From contig OU612068.1 of NCBI GenBank assembly GCA_914767715.1, positions 3,410,001 through 3,474,000 on the forward strand: DNA of 64,000 bases. Reading direction: 5' to 3'. Below are positions 24,060 to 35,482 of this stretch, piece after piece (the stretch's first letter is position 1; the number at the start of each line of letters is the position of its first letter). Source of the stretch: Membranipora membranacea (Eukaryota; Bryozoa; Gymnolaemata; Cheilostomatida; Membraniporidae). Both the position numbers and the translations under genes were made by a program. The notes under the pieces were generated by a model. The model had not been told where the DNA came from. It saw only the letters and a program-made list of their open reading frames with translations, and ran no database searches.

Positions 24060-27000
24060 TCATGCTGCTGTCAGAGCAGGTACATGGGTTAATGCTGCAT
24101 AAGCCTTCTGTCTCTTCTGATCGCTTGCTCTGACTTTTTTCTCTATCCAAAGTGCAAGCCTAGAGCTCTTTAAAGCAAAACGACAAACAATCTTGTTTGC
24201 TATAGCACCAACAAGTCCACCCAACAATCCCAAACCCATGGCCCCTAAAGGACCTAAAGTGAAGAAACCAATAAGACTTCCAGCAAGTGAACCAATCAAA
24301 GAACAACCATGGCTAGACAAATTCCTGACAAACTCCCTGCCAAACATGCGTCCAGTGATATCACCAGCTTTGAGAGCAAAGTGACTAAACAATGTTTTTA
24401 ACAACAGTAATCCACCATCGACTAAGACTGCCAGTGCAACATCCTTAGCTACACTTTTCAGAGCCACTTTCACACCAAGTTTGGTGCCCTTCTTGAGAAT
24501 TGCCTCACTAAACTCCTCAGCAGTGTTTGCCAGAACTTTTTTCACACCCACAGTTGCACCCCCAGAAACAGAAGACGATAGGGCTTTTTTTCCACATTGT
24601 GATTGTGTACTGTCTGAGAACAGAAGTGAGGCCAGAATCCCGCTGAATCTTTTAACAGCTGATCGTGGTTTGAATGTTTCATCCAGAAAACATTCCGTCA
24701 CGACAAGCTGTGCGACGTTCTCAATTTCATCGTAGAATCTGGTTCCAGCAAGATCTGTAAGCCTCTTTATTGCAGCCTGTTTGTCATCTGTAGTTTGAGG
24801 GTAAAGCTGATTATTAACCAGCTCGACTTTTCCTTCCAGGAGTGCTTCCAAAAATCCGATGTTATCCTCTTTGAAATCGTCAGCACTTAAAGACAACTGG
24901 ATTTCACCGGAAGGTTTGGTCTGAAAAATTAAAAACGATTTACCAGTTAAGCAGCTAAGAACCAAAAGTTATATGTATAGACCTAAATATATACGAAATA
25001 TGTTATTTTAAATTCAACGCAATCAAGCCAGATCATTTTCTATGTTACTTACCGATAAAGATTGCATATTGTAATAATGATGATACATACATACATGATA
25101 CAATTACACAGAAATCTGATGCTTTGTACAAATCTAAAATGCACAATTAAACAACAATACGCTGGTCAGGATTGATCTAGGAATACTTAGAGAAGAGACC
25201 TAGCCCTTCCAGAACTTTGTCTAGAAGTGCTGTGCTGTATCTCAGACGGGCTAGACGTTGTGTCTAACAAAGGGAAGTAGAATTAATTGGTGGAGCATTT
25301 TCGTATAATAAATTTTCTTGTGATTAGTATGCATGCACACTAGCCAATCAGAGCCAATATAATGGCTTTATTCAAAAATTTAAAAATAATAGCCTTGACA
25401 GGACAGTGTTTACTAATTAAGCACAAAATTGCACAAATTGCTGCTCACTCTCTACTTGTTCTGAATTGTGGGCGGCTATGACATCGAATTGTGAAATAGC
25501 AGAGGTGTCATATTTTCTGTTGATAACTTGATCAATTTCATAATCGGATTTTGAGTTTACAAATTGCAAAACATTGTAACATGTAACATCACCCACAGTT
25601 TATGTGTGTCAGTGCATGAACGTTAATGGTCTAGTGTCCTGCCTAGGTTTGTCATCAAGTGTCCTGCCAGATCTCAGCGAGTCATCAGTCATGCTGGTTT
25701 TAATTACAAGGATTTATGAGCTACTCACATGCTCTGTTACTGTTAGGGTTTCCTCTGTGATAGAAACTTTTGAGAAACCAGACATGTTAGTGAGTTTACT
25801 AAACACGTAGTCAACAAAAACCGAGACATCCCAGGGAATGTTAAGTCTTTTGAAGAGTTTAGACACGGACTGAGACAATCTTTGTTTGACTTCCGTTAGC
25901 CAACCTTTCAACTTCGTAGTTGTGAATCCAGGAATTATATGAGCCACCGTCATACGGATTTGAGTCTGAAAGTAATCAAAAAGCTCAAGTGAGTTCTCTG
26001 TGTCTTTGTCTTTGGAAGTTAGAAGCATTGATATATATCACTCAGTCAGTCAATGAATAATGTTTAAGCTGCCAGAAATTTAGCTAGATCTAATTACTGA
26101 CACAAAGTTATGTATTGTTGTAATTTCTCAGCGGTGGCACAACAGCGGTGGCACAACAGCGGTGGCACAACAGCGGTGGCACAACAGCGGTGGCACAACA
26201 GCGGTGGCACAACAGCGGTGGCACAACAGCGGTGGCACAACAGCGGTATCACAACAGCTGCAACCCACAGCGGTAGCACAACAGCTGCAACCCACAAAAC
26301 TTGAGCCAACAAATCTGGGGCCAACAAGAAGCCCACCAACTGGAGGCAGCAAACTGAAACTGCATCGGCAGCACAAAAGCAGCAGCGGCAACACACAGTC
26401 TGCAGCGCAACCACCATTGCCACCGCACTGTGCACATAATCGGCAGCACAACAGCAGCAGCACAGCAGCGGCAGCCCACACGCAGCAGCCCACACACCAT
26501 CAGCAGCACACCGAGAACAGCAACGGCAGCACACCAATGGCAGCATATTAGCCGCAGCAAACCTACCAGAGGTATTAATATGAGCGCACAATCAGCAGCA
26601 AACCATTGGAAACACAACAGTGGCAGCTTATGAACTGGAGGCAACAAGAGGCAGCCCACATACACCAGCCCACCCACAATCGGCAGCACACCCAGCACAT
26701 CATCTGCAGCACACCAGCGATAGCCCACATACAGCAGCACACCTACCAGTGGCAGCAAGCTTAACTTACAATCGGCATCTAACAAGCGACAGCCGACAGG
26801 CTGTAGCCCAGCAGCAGCAGCAACATTTACTACCAAGCACCTGTGCTGAATATCTTGCATCCTCACCCAAGCACTAACATACATACCATATATGAAAGTC
26901 AATTTTGTTTTATGATTTTCAACACAAAAAATGAAAAACGAAATATGGTATTTGATTTTCATATTTTGTTTAGCAGCACCAACAATGAAAATTAAAAAAA

Positions 27001-27595
27001 AGCGTGCATATTTCATTTTGCATTTACAAAACATAAAACTAAACTAAATTTCTTATTTCACATGTTGATATACTTAATCAAAAATGTAAAACCAAATTTA
27101 ATTCATTTTTCAATTTTTTGTTTTTGTGATTCAAAGTTGAAATATGAATATTGGATATATATCAATTTTTGCCTTTTCATCAATGAGAAAATCAAAATAC
27201 AAAAATTGACTCGATTTTCATATTTTAAATTGCTGTTTTAGAATTTTCAGCATCTGTGCAAGAAAATGGAAAACAAACAATACTAAGTCCCCTTTAAAAT
27301 ATAAGGGGCCTTAGTATCCTTTCTTTTTCGTATTTTGTTCCAAAACAACAAATCAAACTCCTCTCTTGGGGTGACTCAAGTTATTCAGATGATTATCAAA
27401 ATCAGGAGCAGAGCAATTTGGAACACTTACGCAATCTTTTTTCTCCACCTTCTCAATGCCGGCGATAACAAATTGGTGCTTGTTGAAACCTTTGAACTCT
27501 GAAGTTGTCAGGTGTCTACCAACCATATCCCTATGGAAAAACTTTTGTAGTATTTGGTTTTCATAACTTCCGTTGAGAGGAACTACCTCATTGGC
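24060..27595 (-). CDS. Unrecognised gene with glycine-zipper membrane segment (3' three exons)
   Basis: I do not recognise this family. Three exons, all phase 0, join in frame: 27431-27595, 25729-25965 and 24060-24920, giving 420 residues and a TGA stop; the 5' end was not found. Residues 1-134 are mixed and soluble-looking. Residues 135-290 are charged. Residues 294-312 are hydrophobic (VALAVLVDGGLLLL). Residues 344-376 form a long Gly-rich hydrophobic stretch with repeated small residues at 3-4 spacing (SLIGSLAGSLIG, GAMGLGLLGGLVGA), a glycine-zipper hairpin able to insert in membranes. A basic tail follows. The gene lies on the same strand as, and inside, the IFI27-like array, whose products are also Gly/Ala-zipper proteins; any functional link is inference. 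Joining the first two exons to the last rests only on phase and order. Confidence 0.45.
26131..26880. repeat. 14-bp minisatellite and degenerate CAGCACA-rich repeat tract
   Basis: 26131 to about 26260 is some nine copies of the 14-mer GGTGGCACAACAGC. It runs into a degenerate GGCAGCACA-type tract to about 26770. The last about 120 bases match the terminal repeat of the 20603-21682 element, so the block looks like an expanded internal part of that family. It lies in an intron of the glycine-zipper gene. Confidence 0.75.
26895..27320. repeat. AT-rich dispersed repeat, second copy
   Basis: Shares TTTCAACACAAAAAATGAAA and GTGATTCAAAGTTGAAATATG with 21825-21960. It ends near an inverted repeat (ATACTAAGTCCCCTTTAAAA against AAGGGGCCTTAGTATC, 27281-27320); half of that repeat recurs at 28311-28330. 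Confidence 0.65.
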
Positions 27596-27811
27596 CTAAA
27601 ATGTGTAAATCAGAATATCCATTGAAATCTAAAAGAAATGACCCTGTTTTTGCCAGATATTCACAATTATAATCTTCTCACAAAGTTATGACCGTTGGAT
27701 AATTGTTTGTTTAGCAGTCTCATCTTATGTCTTTATCGCCACCTAACTGAATAAAGCATGAAATAAACAGCACGATATTGTATTTAAATACTACCAAATG
27801 ACCAAAGCAAT

Positions 27812-28164
27812 ATACAGTCAGGCAGCTAGTCTTGTAGTAGATATGCAATGTTTTAACTCTGAAATATTTCTAGCACTTTCTGGAAATTATGCAGGCCTAT
27901 AGTGTTAGAACTTGTCTCCCCATGCTCCTCTGTCTTATTTTGTCCTTATGCAGTAACAGCCCAGTAAATAAAAATGAATATATTTTCATTGCCAGGAGAC
28001 ATTGTACAATAGTAGATAGCTTCATACATTAACATTACAGTTCTTTCAAGTAGATGGAGATGGTAGCTTATTGGGCTGGTACAACACTAGGAATAAATAA
28101 CTCATAGACAGCAGTGGTAGGGACAATTACTAACACTTTTCTAAGACTAGCTGCCTGACTAACA
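27812..28164. mobile_element. MITE, AGTCAGGCAG family, copy 1
   Basis: Left end ACAGTCAGGCAGCTAGTCTT; the inverted counterpart AAGACTAGCTGCCTGACT lies at about 28143-28160. The neighbouring words GACCAAAGCA are also shared with the copy at 34855-35201. No ORF. Confidence 0.65.
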
Positions 28165-29169
28165 TGTGTTGAATAAAGTGTTGTTATTATTTTACATACC
28201 GCTATAATTTGGATGTATCTATTACCTGCCCCACTATTATCTTCCATGATGCAATGACGGTCGACGTTGATGGTGAACTAATGACATATCAAACCAAAAC
28301 GAAAAACAAACGATACTAAGTCCCCTTATAATAGTGGATATTGATTTAATTGCTTCCCATTTTGTTGTTGGATGTTGACTTTTGTTTTTGATCGCCCAAC
28401 GTTCTCCCATACTCATGATTGGCTTAGTCATGTGGAATTAGCGTTTGGTTTTCCAATATTCCTTTTGGTTTCCCAAAGTTGCATCATTGGTTGTAATATT
28501 TCCAAGCACTTATCTTATAATTGATGTTGTTTGATTTAGCTGGAGAAGTTCTATTGCTTTCCTAAGCCTTATTTGGTTTCTCAGCTGGATGTGTCCTATT
28601 GTTTGCAAAAGTCAAGTTTGAGCCTTTTGCAATAGCACTCCGCAACCATAGAGAGAAGAAACTTGTGACAAAATAGCAGGGATATCCTCTAATAAACCGG
28701 GCTAAATATAAGTTGTCGTCATATTTTCTGACAATATAATCTTAATATTGTGCAGTTAATTTGGACACTATCTGTTGGATACTAGAGTCTTTGACTAACT
28801 TTCTGGAATAAAACTTGTGTGAGATCTAACTAAGTTCTTTCTGTCTAGTATAAACTAAAGGATTGCTCTGCAATATTAATAATTGTCACTTACTCAATGA
28901 CTTTCTAACTAAAACTAAATGCCCCTCAGGTCGCTACCGCACCGTTAAATATCGGGGTACATGGGGTAGAGACAGCTTTTTAAGACATCTCATACATACA
29001 CTTAATAATATACTATTCTAAAAAACATTTTATACAACAGAGATCTGATTTTTTCCATGTTTTTCTTTCTTGTCAGTATTAACAACGTATTTCGTGACAA
29101 ATTTTTGTCCATGATAGTAATAAATCCATCCATCCATCCATTATATTCACATGTCATTAGCGATGGAAT
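28165..29169. other. Spacer
   Basis: Nothing supported as a gene. A possible missing 5' exon of the glycine-zipper gene could lie here: an open phase-0 stretch ends at a GTAATAG donor near 28226 on the minus strand, but the evidence is too thin to call. Confidence 0.3.
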
Positions 29170-29442
29170 AGTCTGAGCCCCCCAGACTCTTGCTCACCGT
29201 CTGACGGCCCCCCGGGAAAAGTCTGATCACTCATCCGCCAACATATACTGTACCTGTAAAAAAACCTGAAATCTACCCACAGAGCAAAGCAGTGTTAAGT
29301 ATATGGAAGATGGAGGATGGAAAACAAGTTTCTCATAGAAATAAAATGTCAAACATTCCATTTGCATTATATAGAGAAATACACTTAAACTCCCTGATAA
29401 TAAACCAGTGGACGGTAGGCAAGAGTCTGGGAGGCTCAGACT
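29170..29442. mobile_element. MITE, AGTCTGAGCC family
   Basis: Terminal inverted repeats of about 30 bases: left AGTCTGAGCCCCCCAGACTC, right GAGTCTGGGAGGCTCAGACT. Fragments of the same terminus occur at about 36328-36345 and 52225-52275. No ORF. Confidence 0.7.
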
Positions 29443-30384
29443 AACAATTACACAGAATATAATACTTATTGAATTAAAGTTTGAAGTTTGTGTATTGCCT
29501 AAGTTCTAATATCCATCTTGTAATAGGTTGATAGCATCGAAAGTATGGCACATAGATAATATAAAATAAAATTATTGTAGTGGATCAAATGCAGGGCAGA
29601 GGCAGGGCAGGGGTTGTCTTGAAAATGTAAGCACAGATATCATGATATGGATCTTTTTTCTGCAATAGCTGCCACTCGTTCAGTGATAAAAATGTAGTGC
29701 GGGCAACTACTAACCTTGTCACACGGCCAAAAAAGATGTGGTCACATGACAAGATTAGGCAATTACTACTAAGTGCACTTTAAATAATGAGATGCAAGAA
29801 AATATTTGGTAATTTTTTAGATTCAATCAATATCAGCAATGTGATTGATAACCCTGGTTTGCATCATATGTCATGTATGTAACGGTATTTGTGTCTTGTC
29901 CTCTATGAAATTCAGCCCGTTTATTGGCTTTCTTCCAATCTGGTTGACGGTGGCTGGTGCCAAAACAGTGCAGCACAATGTTTATATCAAGTTTCACTTG
30001 CAAAAAAAACATTACTAAAAGCGCGCAGCTCATCCCACAATGATGTTAGAACAAGAGAGGCGTGGCTTCATTGACGATCACCTCATTTCATCAAGAGATG
30101 CATCACTGGCACCCACAGATCAGCGGAATAAGGAAGTGAGGTATTTCATTTCATCATCAACCCAGTACACTGTGATTCGAATAATTCAAACAGGGTAAGA
30201 ACAGTCGATTTTCCTTCAGATTAGAACACTGATCTAAATTTTTTCTGATTTCGAAACGTTCAGTATTAGTGTAATATATCGCCTTTTCAATTTAAAGTTC
30301 ATATAGTTGCCTTGTGCGTAGGTGAATGTTCTTGTATTTAATCTAAGTCTCACACTTCTTTATGTAGATCAGTATCAGGCACAG
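29443..30384. other. Spacer and probable 5' region of the YqaJ-like gene
   Basis: A second inverted pair (AACTACTAACCTTGTCAC against GACAAGATTAGGCAATTACT) lies at about 29700-29775. A potential upstream exon of the YqaJ-like gene starts at ATG 30040 and can splice in phase at 30135 (donor GTGAGG) to an acceptor near 30370, adding about 37 residues; this is uncertain. Confidence 0.35.
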
Positions 30385-33300
30385 ATGGCAGCGGCAGCGC
30401 AGGTTTTTCCATTACAGAGAGATCTCTTGGTAGAGGAAGCAGAGCGACTATCCAGACAGTATCGTGAGGTAGTTGATGGTGTATTCCCTCCATCTGATGC
30501 CAGGTAATAATGTTTTAGGAGTTTCATTGTTATCAGATAATCCATGCAAAACATATATATTTGTATATATATACATATATTTATTCTGGTAGTACATAAG
30601 TTCAGGGACTTTTGTCCAGAAACAAAGATAAAAATGGTTACTTTAAAATTGCATAGTTTTGAATACAGATGCGAGTAAGTAATTGGATTATCGCAATAAA
30701 AAATGTAATATCTTATAGATGAAAATAAAGAATAAAACCGCAAGTATGTAAAGAGTTTAACCAAGGAGTACGCTGTTACTCCTTGGTCTAACAAAAGAAA
30801 TAGAAGAGTTTATGCATTAAAAATGTGGCTACCTTAAATGCTTTGAGATCATGGCACAGCCTTGCGGTTTTGGAAAATGCTGGCGGGTGCTGTTGATATA
30901 CGATATCCAGTGGTGGAAATGGGCCTATACGGGCCTATACGGGCCTATACGGGCCTATACGGGCCTATACGGTCCTATACGGGCCTATACGGGCCTATAC
31001 GGGCCTATACGGGCCTATACGGTCCTATACGGGCCTATACGGGCCTATACGGGCCTATACGGGCCTATACGGGCCTATACGGGGTAAAGGAAGTTCACAT
31101 CAATGCCTATACACCTTCAATAAGTGTATAGGCACTTATAACCTATCACTGCTGTGCACTTAGTATGCTTGGATAAGTTTGTTTATGTTGTATTGTAGGG
31201 TTTGTTTACTTTTACTTTATTTCGGTCAAAAGATTTAGGCTCAAAAAGTCAAAAAAGATACACCAGAAACACTGTAATTAGGGCACAAATATTAAAAAAA
31301 TTCACGGGCGAGAACCCCCGCATCCCCCCCTGCCCCCGGGAGGGCACTGCGCCCCTCCCGGATCTGCTGCTCGGCCGGATTGGCTTGGATTGATCTCAAT
31401 GTTTGGTGTATAGGCACTTATTTATTTCCATTTCCACCACTGACGATATCCATGTTCTCTGTCTCCCCTATAAGGTCCGTTATCGGTCAGTTTCGTGGTA
31501 TTGCTATTCTTTGAAATATGAGTTACTTATGCTGCAGATCTAAAATGCAGAATGTCAGTAGCAGCAGAAATTAATAATATGTTTTTTGTCTTTTAAAGGC
31601 GATCAGATCAGAAACATCTCCATGATGAAGGTTAGTGCTACAGTTAACCATCTAGAAGTAATACAGTCCTTCACAGGGAGGAGGAGATGGTACAGTGTAA
31701 CTGTGAGACCTGATCTCGCATATTTCCACCAAATTAACATGTACAAATTGTTGACCAGGATTGTGTGTTGTTTTATGGAATTATTTTGTCTAAAGCCAGT
31801 ATATTATCATCATCGCATCGTGGAATTTCATCTATTTTGTTGTTTGATTTTATTTTAGATCTCTCAGTATATTTTTTTACATCATGATGATCAGGGTGAT
31901 CAACAATGCCATGACTATTAATAGGTCAATTCTGTTTATTGACATTTAAACCTTGTGCTAAATTTTTGATCTAATTTAAAATGTCATGTGATAGAACAAT
32001 GAATATAAAGGGGAAGTTCCCTATCATGGAATTTTGCCTCAAGTTTGTTTCAAATCTTTTTCCCTTGGACTGGTTAGGAAAAGGAAGTGTCAGTTGGAAA
32101 TCATCTGATATGGGGAAATGAAGTCTGCAGAGTTTGATTTATTGATGAGCCACACTCTTCCAGCCAACACCAAATGAATGCACATTCCACGAGACAAGCA
32201 AGCAATTGTTTAAGTTAGTTATCCAGAATGAGTAGCTAATGCGTAACTAAAATCAGACCAAAAATAAATATTTTTATTTATGTGAATTCACTTTGTTCAC
32301 AGTTGTAGATCTGGCGAAGCAGTACTATCGACAGTTGCCACCATTGAATGGAAATAGAGGGAGCAGAGATCGCTTAACAGCTTCCAGATTCGGGGAGATA
32401 ACTCATGGAGATCAGGTATCAACCCAATTTTTTCACAAAAATAAACACTTTACCTTTAACCTCTTCATTGGCTTCAGCACAGTCCTGTCTTTGGCATGCT
32501 TCCAACTCGTATGAAAAGTACAAATAGAAAATGTGTTTAGTCAAATGCCGCCATCATACAATGCATCAATAGATACACATGACATGACTGCATTATTGAA
32601 TGGCACATGCTATACCAAAATCAGTCACGATTATTTGTCTACCCTAATATATTGTACAGTGTTCAATGACTCCACTGAAGTATTGCAACTCAGCTAACTA
32701 TAGGTGTGTCCTAGATCATGTTTGATCCATTTTGCCCGCATTGGAAATGCCCCCCCCCCCCCTCCTCTACTGACACGCCGAAGGCAAAAAAGCATTCGGG
32801 ATGTCAGCAGAGGGGGGCAATTCCAGTACCGGCAAAATGGATCAAACTTGATCTAGATATGTCCAAGGAGTAACATGGGGCTGTTGTTTACATTTTGGTT
32901 ATCTGCGCAAAGTTTGATTGAATTCTTCAGTCGATGACAATAGTAAACAGTACCTTTAAATCCAAACTCAGAAAATGTCTCAGATTATTTTGAAAGTTGT
33001 CGGAAAGAATAATCATTGATTTTTTAGAATGATCCGTCTCGTCTTGTTGACAAACTAATTTACCCAAAGTTTAGCATGGCTTCCGAGAGAGAGTTGACAG
33101 AGGAAGGGGATTTCTTAAATTTTGTTAGTCTCTCGCTGGCAGAAGTGGCTGGAGCAGGTCGACCAGAACCAGGGGCTCAGATTGAGAAGACGGTTCTTAA
33201 ATGGCTTACACAGAGATACAAAGATAACTACACATTTGACCCCAGTAAGGGGCAGACATCCCATAGTGTTCATAGGTATTTATCAGGAGAGCCCGATGCC

Positions 33301-33693
33301 ATAGCGGTTGATAAGAAATACCCGAGGGAGAATTTGCTCGTTGAGGTCAAGGCCACGATGAATAGGGCGTCAATGAGAAAGTTTGTGAGCAGTTCTGATA
33401 CTTTGATTGAAACCCATCCCTACTTTTATCAGATTCAAGGCCTACTCCAAATATTCGGATTGGAGCGTTGCTGGCTAATGGTTTACATTAGAGATGAAAC
33501 AAAGGATCTTGCTACAACCAAACATATCAATGTTTACCGAAACAATCAAAAGTGGAATAGTCTCATTTTACCTTTTCTGAAGAAATTCTACTTTCAAGCT
33601 TTCCTACCTGAGAAAGTGCATCCAATGAAACAGCGTGGTGGGGTTAGGAGGATTTACTGTGATAGATTTGAAAGAGAGGTTTTGAATTATTGA
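30385..33693 (+). CDS. YqaJ/lambda-exonuclease-like nuclease
   Basis: PD-(D/E)XK nuclease of the YqaJ viral-recombinase family, DNA exonucleases related to phage lambda Exo. Exons are 30385-30503, 31599-31630, 32303-32415 and 33028-33693, phases matching, 309 residues from ATG 30385. Motifs in order: RLTASRFGEI (family N-terminal signature), G137-x3-E141 before WLTQRY, the metal-site GEPDA with D178, E194-V-K196 in LLVEVK, and YFYQIQGLLQIFG with Q223/Q225. These are the expected active-site elements in the right order and spacing. YqaJ-domain genes occur as dispersed families in several invertebrates and in some DNA transposons; no transposase lies beside this one. It runs opposite to the IFI27-like genes around it. 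A hAT element sits in intron 1. A further 5' coding exon is possible. Confidence 0.75.
30908..31442. mobile_element. Non-autonomous hAT element with 8-bp target duplication and internal 10-bp repeat array
   Basis: Terminal inverted repeats CAGTGGTGGAAATGG and CCATTTCCACCACTG are flanked by the exact 8-bp direct repeat ACGATATC (30900-30907 and 31443-31450), the hAT hallmark. Inside, 30925 to about 31082 is a tandem array of the 10-mer GGGCCTATAC, with the variant GGTCCTATAC recurring every fifth unit. A GC-rich hairpin-prone segment lies at about 31305-31380. No transposase. Confidence 0.9.
32711..32856. mobile_element. MITE, CTAGATCAAGTTTGATCC family, copy 1
   Basis: Inverted ends CTAGATCATGTTTGATCC and GGATCAAACTTGATCTAG surround a C-run/G-run hairpin with CTACTGACACGCC. 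It lies in the last intron of the YqaJ-like gene. Other copies: 45352, 48944, 62885. Confidence 0.75.
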
Positions 33694-33856
33694 TGAAAAC
33701 TTTTAACGTTGTAAATCTGTCCACAGACTGTCATCACAACATTGTATTGTACATTTTATATGAAAGACAGTCCTTTTTATGCAGATATCACACACATTTC
33801 CTCAGAGGTGGACAACATTTTTCTTTTCAATAGATAGGGTTTTGTTTTGTTTGCCA

Positions 33857-33959
33857 CGGGTCTGGTTTTTTTGGTTTGGTTTGTGGCCTTGTATTTCTCG
33901 GTTAATTACGAGTAGTTGTCTGTCTGTCACCAACCAAACCAGAAAAACCAAGACCCGTG
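33857..33959. repeat. Hairpin inverted repeat
   Basis: CACGGGTCTGGTTTTTTTGG at the left pairs with CCAGAAAAACCAAGACCCGTG-type sequence at the right, separated by about 45 bases. It lies just 3' of the YqaJ-like gene. Confidence 0.7.
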
Positions 33960-34283
33960 AACAAGGCTAGGGTTTTGTAGGAATGCAACAGCTTCAATTA
34001 CAGGTCTGGTTAACTTTAAAAGTACCCTACATATCATTTCATGTCTTATGTATTTTATATTTTATACGTTTATGAAAACTTTCACACACTTTTATTTTAT
34101 CGAAATATAGCTGACTAAGCATACAAACTTCTACGCATAATTATTGATTATAAGCAAAGATAAATATAACACAAAAACAAAGTTTCATGATTGACAAAAC
34201 CAATGACAACCCAAGCTCGTAAAGTTAGACGAGCCTAACAAACTCCTTATTAAAGTCAAAGACAGGAGCTCATCTTCTTCTAT

Positions 34284-35440
34284 CTAATTATCACCAGCGT
34301 TAGATCTTGTACCAGCGTAGACTTGCGCAGCGACTACCGGGGTGGCAGCAGCTGTCGCTATAGCCGCATTAGCAGTCAGTCCTATTCCAGCAGCACCTAC
34401 AACAATGTAAAATATTTGACTGTGATCAACAAAACCTAGTCACAGGGAGATGGCTTGTACCAGTAACTATGGAACTATGCCGATGTTGTAGTTTGCTCAA
34501 TTCCAATTTCATATAATGGGCTATTAGATTCTTGTGAATTGACTTACGACTTTGAATTTTTTAAAGCCAACATAGCCTACACTAAAAACTAATCCTGCTA
34601 ACTTGACCATTATGAGTGAGGTTGGCGAATATATACCTTCAAACTGCAAATTTATAAATGAGAGAATTGTTACCAGCAGACTGCAGTGCTGAGAATACAC
34701 CAGTAGTAAAAGCTCCGTAGAAGTACCCTTGTGCTGCCGCCGCAGCGGACCCTCCAGCGACACCGGCAGCTCCAAATCCAGCGGCACCTAAACATGAAGA
34801 TTAATTAATCAATAATGAAGAACAAATCAGTTAAAGCCTACCCAAAGACCAAAGCATGTTAGAGTCAGGGAGTTACTTATGATAAAGTTGTGTCAGATTT
34901 GCATGGCAAAAAAAATTCAAAGCTCTACTTGGCATGAATTATTGATGGTGGAAAGCATAGACAAAACAAGTGTGTGTTTTGTGTGTGTTTTGTCTATGGT
35001 GGAAAGATTGTCATCCATAAAGGAGGTTCTCTCCAATGAGTTCATTGTTCTCTCATTCTCTGCATTATGATGTCACAGTCTCCCGGAATTGCTTGTTTCT
35101 TGTATTGCACATCCTGGAGACTGTGACATCATAATGCACTCTTTCCCTGTCTGACACAACTTTATCATAAGCAACTGCCTGACTATAACATACTTTGGTC
35201 TCTGGTTTAGAATGGCAGCACCTGTACTTAACTGTGACCTTTCATCGCTTTCAAGAGAGATTTCATAATATTTAAGAACTTCATCTCAAAGTTATCCTGC
35301 AGTAGCTGTCTTTGTGGCGAGTCTTGAAACTGTTGTATAGTTTACTCACCAAGAATAACAGGTGCAGTGGTTACCACACCCACAGCCACTACTGTAGCTG
35401 GTACACCATAATAAAGTCCGTTCCTCACATAGTTAGCCAT
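34284..35440 (-). CDS. IFI27/ISG12-like protein, copy C
   Basis: 105 residues. Exons are 35350-35440, 34674-34787 and 34284-34396, phase-1 introns. Exon 1 encodes a short N-terminus without a signal peptide (MANYVRNGLYYG) and a hydrophobic segment VVAVGVVTTAPVILG. Exon 2 core: AAGFGAAGVAGGSAAAAAQG, then FYGAFTTGVFSALQSAG, closest to copies A and B. Exon 3: AAGIGLTANAAIATAAATP, then a polar tail ending SNAGDN. Intron 1 holds a MITE (34855-35201). The lack of a signal peptide predicts a different membrane insertion from A and B. Confidence 0.85.
34855..35201. mobile_element. MITE, AGTCAGGCAG family, copy 2
   Basis: Inverted ends of about 50 bases including GACCAAAGCATGTTAGAGTC and ACTTATGATAAAGTTGTGTC. 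The interior has a second inverted repeat (GCATTATGATGTCACAGTCT). It lies in intron 1 of IFI27-like C. Confidence 0.75.
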
Positions 35441-35482
35441 ATTCTTGTTGTAAATGTTGTAATGCACATAATGTTAGGAAGG

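Noticed and set aside
26249-27034. 261-codon open frame on the minus strand
   Set aside because: It runs through minisatellite and degenerate repeats; its Leu/Cys-rich composition follows from GCTGCC/GTGTG repeats, and frames on both strands are open for the same reason.
28237-28431. Minus-strand frame as 5' exon of the glycine-zipper gene
   Set aside because: Frame and splice signals do not give a consistent join from this reading; another frame there ends at a possible donor but without enough evidence.
30925-31082. CRISPR-like array
   Set aside because: Units are contiguous 10-mers without spacers, in an animal genome.
30851-31131. Repetitive GLYGPIRAYT protein
   Set aside because: The 10-bp repeat is open in several frames simply because it lacks stops, and it lies inside a non-autonomous hAT element.
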